This document shows positions 38,857 through 47,385 of a DNA stretch of 64,000 nt, piece by piece. This DNA comes from Pelomonas sp. CA6 (GTDB lineage: Bacteria > Pseudomonadota > Gammaproteobacteria > Burkholderiales > Burkholderiaceae_C). The stretch covers positions 1 to 64,000 of the forward strand of contig NZ_JAKZFD010000004.1 of NCBI RefSeq assembly GCF_022549225.1, written 5' to 3'. A program made the translations under genes and the position numbers. Positions within the stretch are counted from its first letter, which is position 1. Each line of letters starts with the position of its first letter. Below the pieces are notes generated by a model that was not told where the DNA came from, ran no database searches, and saw nothing but the letters and a program-made list of their open reading frames with translations.

Positions 38857-39482
38857 GGTGGTGACGAAAGTGAAGCGCCGTGGCGGCGTCGCCCGCGCGG
38901 CGCGAGCCACGCGCCGACGAGCATCAGGATCAGCGTGCAGGCGGCGCCCGCGACGGCCCCGCTCAGGTGGGCCAGCGGCGCCACCGCGATGTCCCAGCCG
39001 GGCGCCTCGCGCAGCCAGGGCGCGGCCCAGCCACGCTCCAGCGCCAGCTTGAGGGCAAGCCCGGCCACCAGGCCCAGCCCCACCACGCGCGGGCGGCCCG
39101 GCCGCGCCAGCAGTTCCAGCGCGGCCACCGCGACGCCGGCATGCAGCACGCCCGACAGCCCGCCGAAGCGCTGCAGCGCCGGGGCGAGCACCAGCGCCGC
39201 CTGGGTCAGCGGCCACGCGGCCAGCCAGGCCAGCGCGGCGCGTCCCCCCAGCCCGGCGCGGCGGCCCAGCCAGGCCAGCACCGCGCAGCCGGCCAGGTTG
39301 GCCAGCAGGTGCTGCAGGCTCCAGTGGCGCCAGGCCGCGCTCCAGGCGCGCCAGGGCTGCTCGGCCGCCAGCGCGGGGCGCCATTCCAGCGCCTGCTGCG
39401 CGGACTCGGGCAGCCACCAGGTCGCCAGCGCGCCCAGGGCCAGCAACGCCGCCAGCAGTTCCCAGGCCGGTCGCCGCGTCAT
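38853..39482 (-). CDS. Rhombosortase-like rhomboid serine protease
   Basis: 209 residues, ~6 membrane segments. Catalytic features of rhomboids: H58-x3-N62 (HLLAN), G-L-S110-G with serine, and H172 (LAHLSGAVAG) as the base. The short form with GLSGVLHAG and AHLSGA matches rhombosortases, which cleave GlyGly-CTERM-tagged exported proteins. It overlaps glnE at its start and the EamA gene at its end (both ATGA), so it belongs to one operon with both. No GlyGly-CTERM protein was seen in the window. Confidence 0.75.
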   Translation of the reverse strand: MTRRPAWELLAALLALGALATWWLPESAQQALEWRPALAAEQPWRAWSAAWRHWSLQHLLANLAGCAVLAWLGRRAGLGGRAALAWLAAWPLTQAALVLAPALQRFGGLSGVLHAGVAVAALELLARPGRPRVVGLGLVAGLALKLALERGWAAPWLREAPGWDIAVAPLAHLSGAVAGAACTLILMLVGAWLAPRGRRRHGASLSSPP

Positions 39483-42211
39483 TCAGGGCTGAAGACGGCC
39501 CGCCACAGCGCCAGCACGGCGTCGCGATGCGCCGCCAGCGGGGCGGCGGCGGCCTCGTCCAGCGCGGTCGACTGCTCGTCCAGCCGCGCGCGGTGCTGGA
39601 AGCGGCGCAGCTCGCGGTAGGCATCCGCCGCCGCGTGGCCCACGCCCTCGGGCAGCAGGCCCGCCGCCTCGGCGCGCTGCAGCAGCGCGATGTTGCCGGC
39701 GTTGTCCAGCAGCTCGGGGTGGGCGTGCGAATGCGCCAGGATGAGGAACTGCAGAACGAACTCGGCGTCCATCATGCCGCCGGGGCTGTGCTTGACGTCG
39801 AACAGTCCGGCGCGCACCGGCCGCGCCTGGCGCACCTTCTCGCGCATCGCCTGGACCTCGCGGCGCAGCGCGTCGGCGTCGCGCGGCGCGGTCAGCACGG
39901 CGCGGCGCACGGCCTCGAAGCGCGGCGCCAGTGCCGCGTCGCCGGCGCAGAAGCGCGCCCGCGTGATCGCCTGGTGCTCCCAGGTCCACGCGGTGTTGCT
40001 GCCGCGGCCGCTCTGGTAGTTCTCGAAGGAGTTCATCGAAGTCACCAGCAGCCCCGAGTTGCCATTCGGGCGCAGCGCGGTGTCGATGTCGAACAGTTCG
40101 CCGGCCGAGGTGCGCAGTGTCAGCCAGGTGATCAGCTTGCGCACGAAGGCGGCATAGATCTCGGGCGCGTTCTCGTCCTCGTCGTCGAACAAGAAGACCA
40201 CGTCCAGGTCGCCGCCATAGCCCAGCTCCTTGCCGCCCAGCTTGCCGTAGGCGATGACGCCAAAGCGCGGCTGTTCGCGGTGGCGCTGCTTGAGGCGCTG
40301 CCAGGCCCAGCGGATCACGCATTGCAGCGTGGCATCGGCAAGCAGGGACAGCTCGTCGGCCACTTCCTCCACCGTGATGCTGCCCTCGACGTCGCGCACG
40401 AGGGTGCGGAAGACCTCGGCATGGTGGGCGCGGCGCACGCTGTCCAGCAGCGCTTCCTCGTCGGCCTCGCCATGTTCGGCCCAGGCGTCGTGGCGCGCCT
40501 GCAGCTCGGCGATGAAGGCCGCGCCGTCGAAGCGCTGCTGCAGCAGGCGCACGTCGGCCAGCTCGTCGATCACGCCGGGATGCTGCATCAGGTAGCGCAT
40601 GGGCCAGCGCGCCAGCCCCAGCAGGCGCAGCAGGCGCTGCTGCACCGCGGGGCGCTCGACCAGCAGCGCCAGATAGCTTTCACGGCGCAGCAGCGGCTCC
40701 AGCCAGTCGACGAAGCGCAGCGCGGCGTCCAGGCCGCACTCGCCCTGCTTCACGGCCAGCGCCGCGCGCCCGACCAGCTTGGCCAGGCGCAGGCGCGATT
40801 CCTCGCGCAGGTTCTGCACGCGCGGCTGTTGGGCCCAGCGACGCACGCTTTGCGCCAGTTCCTCGGGCAGCCGGGCGAGGAAGTCCTCGGCATCCACCGG
40901 CAGCGGCGGGCCGCCGCAGCCCTTGCAGCCGCCGCCGGACGGCGCCGCACCGTCGTGCAGCAGCGCATCGAACTCGGTGGCGACCAGTTCGCGCACCTCG
41001 CAGAGCCGCTCCAGCAGTTCGCAGGTTTCCTCGCGGCAGACCAGGCCCAGGCTGCGCGCGATCCAGCCCAGGTCCTCGTCCGCCGAGGGCAGGCAGTGGG
41101 TCTGCTGGTCGTCCAGGTACTGGATGCGGTGTTCGACACGGCGCAGGAAGTCGTAGCCCTCGGCCAGCTTCTGCGCGGTCTCGGGCTTCATCAGCCCGCG
41201 TGCCGCCACGCGGTTCAGCGCCTTCAGCGTGGAGCGGGTGCGGATCTCCGGGAACTGCCCGCCGCGCACCACCTGCAGCAGCTGGACGATGAACTCGATC
41301 TCGCGGATGCCGCCGCGCGAGAGCTTGACGTCATTGGCACGCTCGGGGCGGCCGGCGGCGCGCTTCTGCGCCTCGTCGCGGATCTTGCGGTGCAGCTGGC
41401 GCAGGCCCTCGAAGACGCCGTAGTCCAGGTAGCGGCGGTAGACGAAGGGCGTGACCAGCGAACGCAGCGCCTGCACCTTGGCGCCCTGCACGCTGGCCAG
41501 CGGCGCGACCACGCGGCTCTTCAGCCACGCGAAGCGCTCCCATTCGCGGCCCTGGACGAAGAAGTACTCCTCCAGCATGGACAGGCTGACCACCGAGGGC
41601 CCCGAATTGCCATTGGGGCGCAACGCCAGGTCGACGCGGAACACCTGGCCGTCCTCGGTGACCTCGCCGATCAGCGCGTAGAGCTTGCGCGCCAGCTGGG
41701 CGAAGTATTCGTGCGCGGTGATGGTCTGCGGGCCGGCGGTCTGGCCGTCCTCGTCGTACACATAAATCAGATCGATGTCGGACGAGACGTTGAGCTCGCG
41801 CCCGCCCAGCTTGCCCATGCCCACGACCCAGAACTCGATGACCTCGCCGGCCGCGTCCAGCGGCGCGCCGTACTGCGCGTCCAGCTCGGCGCGGCCCTGG
41901 GTCACGGCCAGGTCCAGGCTGATTTCGGCCAGGTGGGTCATGGCACGGCAGATGTCGGCCATCGCGGTACCGGCCTCGATGTCCAGCACCGCCAGCCGCT
42001 CCAGCACCAGCTGGCGCATCACGCGCAGCGCGCTGGCCAGCGCACGGCCGCGCTGCTGCAGCGCGGCCACGGTGGCAGCCATCGTGTCGCGGTCCGGCAG
42101 ACCCGGCGGCAGCAGCGCCAGCTCCTCGGCGTAGCGGCGCCGGATGCGCTGCACAAAACGGCTGTGATCGGCCCGCGCGGGCGGGGGTAAAGACTTGTCT
42201 CCGTGGCTCAT
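39479..42211 (-). CDS. glnE: Bifunctional glutamine synthetase adenylyltransferase/deadenylase
   Basis: About 910 residues with two nucleotidyltransferase domains: GMGKLGGREL with D-I-D (residues 131-147; deadenylylation half) and a YGKLGGKEL with D-L-D near 650-670 (adenylylation half). The enzyme adds or removes AMP on glutamine synthetase in response to PII. ATG 42211 is chosen; a GTG at 42244 is in frame. Neither start has a good ribosome site. It is divergent from yhdP and first of three overlapping genes. Confidence 0.95.
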   Translation of the reverse strand: MSHGDKSLPPPARADHSRFVQRIRRRYAEELALLPPGLPDRDTMAATVAALQQRGRALASALRVMRQLVLERLAVLDIEAGTAMADICRAMTHLAEISLDLAVTQGRAELDAQYGAPLDAAGEVIEFWVVGMGKLGGRELNVSSDIDLIYVYDEDGQTAGPQTITAHEYFAQLARKLYALIGEVTEDGQVFRVDLALRPNGNSGPSVVSLSMLEEYFFVQGREWERFAWLKSRVVAPLASVQGAKVQALRSLVTPFVYRRYLDYGVFEGLRQLHRKIRDEAQKRAAGRPERANDVKLSRGGIREIEFIVQLLQVVRGGQFPEIRTRSTLKALNRVAARGLMKPETAQKLAEGYDFLRRVEHRIQYLDDQQTHCLPSADEDLGWIARSLGLVCREETCELLERLCEVRELVATEFDALLHDGAAPSGGGCKGCGGPPLPVDAEDFLARLPEELAQSVRRWAQQPRVQNLREESRLRLAKLVGRAALAVKQGECGLDAALRFVDWLEPLLRRESYLALLVERPAVQQRLLRLLGLARWPMRYLMQHPGVIDELADVRLLQQRFDGAAFIAELQARHDAWAEHGEADEEALLDSVRRAHHAEVFRTLVRDVEGSITVEEVADELSLLADATLQCVIRWAWQRLKQRHREQPRFGVIAYGKLGGKELGYGGDLDVVFLFDDEDENAPEIYAAFVRKLITWLTLRTSAGELFDIDTALRPNGNSGLLVTSMNSFENYQSGRGSNTAWTWEHQAITRARFCAGDAALAPRFEAVRRAVLTAPRDADALRREVQAMREKVRQARPVRAGLFDVKHSPGGMMDAEFVLQFLILAHSHAHPELLDNAGNIALLQRAEAAGLLPEGVGHAAADAYRELRRFQHRARLDEQSTALDEAAAAPLAAHRDAVLALWRAVFSPE

Positions 42212-42347
42212 GGGAGGGCGTGGCTGTGCTAGATTCCCCGTCACCGGGACGGGGTGGCGATCTGGGGCAGGCGCTCAGTGGCCAAGACTTCTCTTGTTCT
42301 GTTGTTCTGGCTCATCGATACGCCGCGCTCCGTCTCATTCCCTCGAC

Positions 42348-45300
42348 ATGTCCTGGTCAGCCCATATCCGTCCCGTCCTGAGCGGCACGGGCTCCGCGCT
42401 CTGGCGTTGCGGACGCTGGGCCCTGGGGCTGGTGCTGGTCGCACTGGCCCTGCTGCTGGCGGCCGGACTGGCCTTGCACTGGGCGATTCTGCCGCACATC
42501 GACGACTGGCGTCCGGCGCTGGAACAACAAGCCTCCAAGGCGCTTGGGGTCAAGGTCCGCATCGGCCGCATCGGCACCCAGGGCGGCGGCCTGGTGCCGG
42601 CGCTGGACCTGCAGGACGTGCGCCTGATCGACCCGCGCGGCCGCGAGGCGCTGCGCCTGCCGCGCATCAGCGCGCGGCTGTCGCTGAGTTCGCTGCCGGC
42701 GTTGGAGTTGCGCTTTGCCCAACTGCTGCTGGAGCGCCCCGAGCTGCTGCTGCGCCGCGACGCCCAGGGCCGCATCACGATAGGCGGGCTCAGCATGGAA
42801 GGTGGCGGCGACGCCGAGGCCACCGAGCAGGCCGCCGACTGGTTCTTCCAGCAGCATGAATTCATCATCGTCGACGGCCGCGTGCGCTGGCAGGACGAGC
42901 AGCGCCAGGCGCCGACGCTGGAGCTGGGCGCGCTGAACCTGGTGGTGCGCAACGGGCTGCGCCGCCACGAGCTGCGTCTGGACGCCACCCCGGGCGCCGC
43001 CTGGGGCCAGCGCTTCAGCCTGCGCGGGCGCTTCACGCAGTCGCTGCTCAAGCGCCCCGGCGCGGTGCAGCACTGGAGCGGCCAGCTCTTCGCCGACCTG
43101 CCGCGCACCGACGTGCGCGAGCTGCGCCGCTACGTGGACCTGCCCTTCGAGCTGCGCGAAGGCGACGGCGCGCTGCGCGCCTGGCTGGACCTGGACCAGG
43201 GCCGGCCCAGCGGGCTGACACTGGACATGGGCCTGCGCTCGGTGCGCCTGCGCGTCGCGCCCGACCTGCCCGAGCTGCGCCTGAGCCGCATCGGCGGCCG
43301 GCTGTCGCTGCAGCGCGAGGCCCAGCACTTCAGCGTCCAGGCCCGCCAGCTGGGCTTCACCGGCGAGGACGGCATGGACTGGCCCCATTCGGACTGGTCC
43401 TTCCGCCTCAACCATGCGCGCGGCGACACCACCTCCGTCACCGGCGGCGAGATCGACGCGCAGCAGCTGGACCTCGCGCTGGCGGCGCAGATCATGGAGC
43501 GGCTGCCGCTGGCCCAGGCGCAGCGCGAGCTGATCAAGGACATGGCGCCGACCGGCCGGCTCAAGGCCGTGCGCTTCGCCTGGGATGGGCCGCTGGCGGC
43601 GCCACGGCGCTACAGCGCCAAGGGCCTGCTGGAGGGCCTGTCGGTGCGCGCCGAGGCGGCCGCCGAGGGCGCGGCCGGCCCGGGCGCGCATGCGCCGGTG
43701 GGCCGCCCCGGCCTGTCCGGCGCGCAGCTGCAGTTCGACGCCAACGAGCAGGGCGGCCATGCCGCGCTGCGCATCCAGCAGGGCCACTTCGCCTTCCCCG
43801 GCGTGTTCGAGGACCCGCAGCTGCCGCTGGACCAGCTGCGCGCCGCGCTGGAATGGAAGCTGCAGCCGCAGCCCAACGGCGTGCCACGCCTGCTGGAGCT
43901 GCGCCTGCCGCAGATCCAGGTGGCCAATGCCGACCTGCGCGGCGAGCTGGAACTGCAGTGGCGCGCCACCGAGCGCGCGCTGGGCCGGCTGGAGCTCAGC
44001 GGCCGCCTGGACGAGGTGCGCGCCACCCGCGTGGTCGACTACCTGCCGCTGGGCGTGGGTTTCGACGCCCGCCACTATGTGCGCCACGCGGTGCGCGGCG
44101 GCACCGCGCACAAGGTGCAGATGCGCGTCAGCGGCGATCTGCAGGACTTCCCCTTCGACAAGCCGGGCCCGCAGGGCCAGAAGGGCGTCTTCCGCATCAG
44201 CACCCTGGCGCAGGACGTGACCCTGGCCTATGTGCCCAGCCATCCCGAGGCCTGGGGGCGGCCGGCTTACCAATCGCCCTGGCCGGAGATGGAGCAGGTG
44301 CAGGCCGAGCTGGTCTTCGAGCGCGCCGGCATGAGCATCCGCAACGGGCGCGCGCGGCTGATGGGCGTGGAGCTGAACGGCGTGCGGGGCGCCATCCCCG
44401 ACATGGGCTCGGACCATCCGGTGCTGGAGATCGAGGGCCAGGGCCGCGCGCCGCTGGCCGACCTGTTGCGCTTCATCCGCAGCTCGCCGGTGGGCGAGTA
44501 CACCGGCCATGCGCTGGCCCAGGCCAGCGGCAGCGGCCCGGCGGCGCTCAAGCTGGCCCTCAAGCTGCCGCTCAACCATCCGGAGCAGAGCGCGTTGAAG
44601 GGCCAGGTCCAGCTCGCCGGCAACGAGCTGCGCATCACGCCGACCACGCCGCTGCTGACCCAGGCGCGTGGCCGCATCGAGTTCGACCAGAAAAGCGTGC
44701 AGCTGCGCGGTGGCCAGGCGCGCGCGCTGGGCGGCGACATCAGCATCGAGGGCGCCAGCCATCCCGACGGCAGCCTGCGTTTCAGCGCCCAGGGCCAGGT
44801 CAGCGCCGAAGGCCTGCGCGGCGCGCCCGAGCTGGGGCTGACCCAGCGCCTGGCCCAGCAGATGAGCGGACAGACGCCCATGCGCCTGGAGCTGGCCGTG
44901 CTGAAGCAGCAGACCGAGCTGAGCATCAGCAGCAGCCTGCAGGGCCTGGCGCTGGACCTGCCGGCGCCGCTGCGCAAGCCCGCCGACGACAGCCTGCCGC
45001 TGCGCATCGCGGTGCGCGCGCTGCCCGCGCCCAACGGCACGCCGCGCGAGGAGCTGCGCGTGGAGCTGGGCACGCTGCTGCAGGCGCAGTACCAGCGCGA
45101 GCTGCCCGAAGGCGCCGAGCCGCGCGTGCTGCGCGGCGCGCTGGCGCTGCTGGACAAGCTGCCCGACCTGCCCGCCCAGGGCGTCATCGCGCGCGCGCAG
45201 CTGGGCACGCTGAACCTGGACGCCTGGCAGCAGCTGGCCCAGCGCCTGGGCCCCGCCGGCCCGGGGCTGGAGCAGGACAACCCCTATGTCCCCGGCCAGC

Positions 45301-46418
45301 TCAACCTGCGCGCGCAGGCGCTGCAGCTGGGCGGGCGCACGCTCAACAAGCTGGTGGCCGGTCTTTCGCGCGAAGGCAGCACCTGGCGCGCGTCGCTGGA
45401 TGCCGAGCAGCTCAGCGGCTACGCCGAGCTGCGCCCGGGACGACCCGGCAACCCGGGGCGGGTGTACGCGCGCATGGCGCGGCTGGCCGTGCCGCGCAGC
45501 GACGCCGACGACCTGGACCAGTTGATGGACCAGCACCCGCGCTCGGTGCCCACGCTGGACATCGTGATCGACGACTTCGAGCTGCGCGGGCTGCGCCTGG
45601 GCCGGCTGGAGGTGCAGGCGCAGCAGCAGGCCGAGGCTCGCGAATGGCGGCTCTCCAAGCTGCAGCTGAAAAACCCCGACGCCACGCTGAGCGCCACCGG
45701 CCAGTGGGCCCCGGCGGCCGGCCAGGGCGCGCGCCGCACCGAGCTGGACTGGCGCATGGAGGTGGCCGACGCCGGCAAGCTGCTGGAGCGCCTGGGCCAG
45801 GGTCAGGTCTTGCGCAACGGCAAGGGCGTGCTGGCCGGCAAGCTGGACTGGAGCGGCTCACCGCTGTCGCCCGACTACGCGAGCATGAACGGCGCGCTCA
45901 ACCTGCAGATCGACGCCGGGCAGTTCCTCAAGGCCGAGCCCGGCGTCGGCCGGCTGCTGGGCGTGCTGAGCCTGCAGTCGCTGCCGCGCCGCCTGGTGCT
46001 GGACTTCCGCGACCTGTTCTCGCAGGGCTTTGCCTTCGACGGCTTCGCCGGCGACATCCGCATCGCGCAGGGCGTGGCGCACAGCGACAACCTGAAGATG
46101 CGCGGGCTGCAGGCGGTGGTGCTGATGGAAGGCCAGGCCGACCTCGCGCGCGAGACCCAGGACCTGCATGTGCTGGTCGTGCCTGAGATCAACGCCGGCG
46201 GCGCCGCGCTGGCCTATGCGGCGATCAACCCCGCGATCGGGCTGGGCACCTTCGTCGCCCAGTGGCTGCTGCGCAAGCCGCTCGCGGCGGCCGGCACCGA
46301 GGAATTCCGCATCACCGGCAGCTGGTCCGAACCCAAGGTGGAGCAGCTGCAGCGCCGCGCCGGCCAGGCCGAGGCGCATTCCCCCACCGACACCGTGCAG
46401 GAGGCGCGCCAGCCATGA
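42348..46418 (+). CDS. yhdP: YhdP family AsmA-like envelope protein
   Basis: 1356 residues with one N-terminal membrane segment (residues ~25-45, LALGLVLVALALLLAAGLAL-type) and a long periplasmic region of repeated beta-strand blocks typical of AsmA/TamB-like proteins, ending with the TIGR02099-type C-terminus (LRKPLAAAGTEEFRITGSW). YhdP is known to help phospholipids reach the outer membrane. It ends with an ATGA overlap onto the nitrilase gene. Divergent from glnE with a 136-bp gap that must hold both promoters. Confidence 0.88.
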   Translation: MSWSAHIRPVLSGTGSALWRCGRWALGLVLVALALLLAAGLALHWAILPHIDDWRPALEQQASKALGVKVRIGRIGTQGGGLVPALDLQDVRLIDPRGREALRLPRISARLSLSSLPALELRFAQLLLERPELLLRRDAQGRITIGGLSMEGGGDAEATEQAADWFFQQHEFIIVDGRVRWQDEQRQAPTLELGALNLVVRNGLRRHELRLDATPGAAWGQRFSLRGRFTQSLLKRPGAVQHWSGQLFADLPRTDVRELRRYVDLPFELREGDGALRAWLDLDQGRPSGLTLDMGLRSVRLRVAPDLPELRLSRIGGRLSLQREAQHFSVQARQLGFTGEDGMDWPHSDWSFRLNHARGDTTSVTGGEIDAQQLDLALAAQIMERLPLAQAQRELIKDMAPTGRLKAVRFAWDGPLAAPRRYSAKGLLEGLSVRAEAAAEGAAGPGAHAPVGRPGLSGAQLQFDANEQGGHAALRIQQGHFAFPGVFEDPQLPLDQLRAALEWKLQPQPNGVPRLLELRLPQIQVANADLRGELELQWRATERALGRLELSGRLDEVRATRVVDYLPLGVGFDARHYVRHAVRGGTAHKVQMRVSGDLQDFPFDKPGPQGQKGVFRISTLAQDVTLAYVPSHPEAWGRPAYQSPWPEMEQVQAELVFERAGMSIRNGRARLMGVELNGVRGAIPDMGSDHPVLEIEGQGRAPLADLLRFIRSSPVGEYTGHALAQASGSGPAALKLALKLPLNHPEQSALKGQVQLAGNELRITPTTPLLTQARGRIEFDQKSVQLRGGQARALGGDISIEGASHPDGSLRFSAQGQVSAEGLRGAPELGLTQRLAQQMSGQTPMRLELAVLKQQTELSISSSLQGLALDLPAPLRKPADDSLPLRIAVRALPAPNGTPREELRVELGTLLQAQYQRELPEGAEPRVLRGALALLDKLPDLPAQGVIARAQLGTLNLDAWQQLAQRLGPAGPGLEQDNPYVPGQLNLRAQALQLGGRTLNKLVAGLSREGSTWRASLDAEQLSGYAELRPGRPGNPGRVYARMARLAVPRSDADDLDQLMDQHPRSVPTLDIVIDDFELRGLRLGRLEVQAQQQAEAREWRLSKLQLKNPDATLSATGQWAPAAGQGARRTELDWRMEVADAGKLLERLGQGQVLRNGKGVLAGKLDWSGSPLSPDYASMNGALNLQIDAGQFLKAEPGVGRLLGVLSLQSLPRRLVLDFRDLFSQGFAFDGFAGDIRIAQGVAHSDNLKMRGLQAVVLMEGQADLARETQDLHVLVVPEINAGGAALAYAAINPAIGLGTFVAQWLLRKPLAAAGTEEFRITGSWSEPKVEQLQRRAGQAEAHSPTDTVQEARQP

Positions 46419-47242
46419 CCAAGATCGCCGCCATCCAGATGGTCTCCGGACCCGACCTGGCCACCAACCTCGCCCGCGCCCGCCACTGGATGAACGAGGC
46501 CGCCGCCCAGGGCGCCAGCCTGGTGGCGCTGCCCGAGTACTTCTGCCTGATGGGCCATGGTGACGAAGCCAAGCTGCAGTTCGCCGAGGCGCCCGGTCAG
46601 GGCCCCATCCAGGCGGCGATGCAGGCCGCGGCGCGCGAACTGGGCCTGTGGATCATCGCCGGCACCCAGCCCATGCGCTGCGCCGACCCGGCGCGCGTGC
46701 GCAACAGCTGCCAGGTGTACGCGCCGGACGGCCGGATCGCCGGCCGCTACGACAAGCTGCACCTGTTCCGCTACGACAACGGACGCGAGCACTACGACGA
46801 GGGTCGCGTGCTGGAGGCCGGCGACGCGCCGGTGCGCCTGGCGGTGGCGCCCGGCGGACAGACGCTGCAGCTGGGCCTGTCGGTCTGCTACGACCTGCGC
46901 TTTCCCGAGCTCTACCGCCAGATGAGCTTCACACCCGGGCTGGCGCCGCTGGACCTGATCAGCGTGCCGGCCGCCTTCACCCACACCACCGGCCAGGCCC
47001 ACTGGGAGCTGCTGCTGCGCGCCCGCGCGGTGGAGAACCAGGCCTATGTGATCGCCGCCGCCCAGGGCGGCCGCCACGAGAACGGCCGCCGCACCTGGGG
47101 CCACAGCCTGGTGGTCGACCCCTGGGGCGAGGTGCTGGCCTGCCTGCCCGAGGGCGAAGGCCTGGCGCTGGCCGAGCTGGATCTGCAGCGCCTGGCCCAG
47201 GTGCGTCGCCAGCTGCCGGCGCTGGAGCATCGGCGCTTCTGA
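46415..47242 (+). CDS. Carbon-nitrogen hydrolase (Nit1/YbeM-like, deaminated-glutathione amidase candidate)
   Basis: 275 residues with the nitrilase triad: E41 (LPEYF), K114 (YDKLHLF) and C158 (SVCYDLRFPELYR). The RFPELYR and RGVENQAYV-like (RARAVENQAYV) blocks are those of Nit1/YbeM, which hydrolyses deaminated glutathione, a repair role; omega-amidase activity is also possible. It is translationally coupled to yhdP. Confidence 0.85.
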   Translation: MTKIAAIQMVSGPDLATNLARARHWMNEAAAQGASLVALPEYFCLMGHGDEAKLQFAEAPGQGPIQAAMQAAARELGLWIIAGTQPMRCADPARVRNSCQVYAPDGRIAGRYDKLHLFRYDNGREHYDEGRVLEAGDAPVRLAVAPGGQTLQLGLSVCYDLRFPELYRQMSFTPGLAPLDLISVPAAFTHTTGQAHWELLLRARAVENQAYVIAAAQGGRHENGRRTWGHSLVVDPWGEVLACLPEGEGLALAELDLQRLAQVRRQLPALEHRRF

Positions 47243-47385
47243 GCCACCCCGCCGGGCCGGACGGCGTCAACGGCGCGTTTTGATCCGCCGCAAGCCGTGA
47301 AAAGATACGGGTAAACCCTGTGTATTGGTGCGCATAGCGCCGTCGCCAAGGCGACACTGCGCGCTCTCCAAATTTCAGGGTTCCC

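Noticed and set aside
47312-47337. Sigma-28-like promoter before the chemoreceptor
   Set aside because: TAAA-N14-GCGCATAG is one base short of the usual spacing and the -10 is weak; mentioned only in the gene entry.
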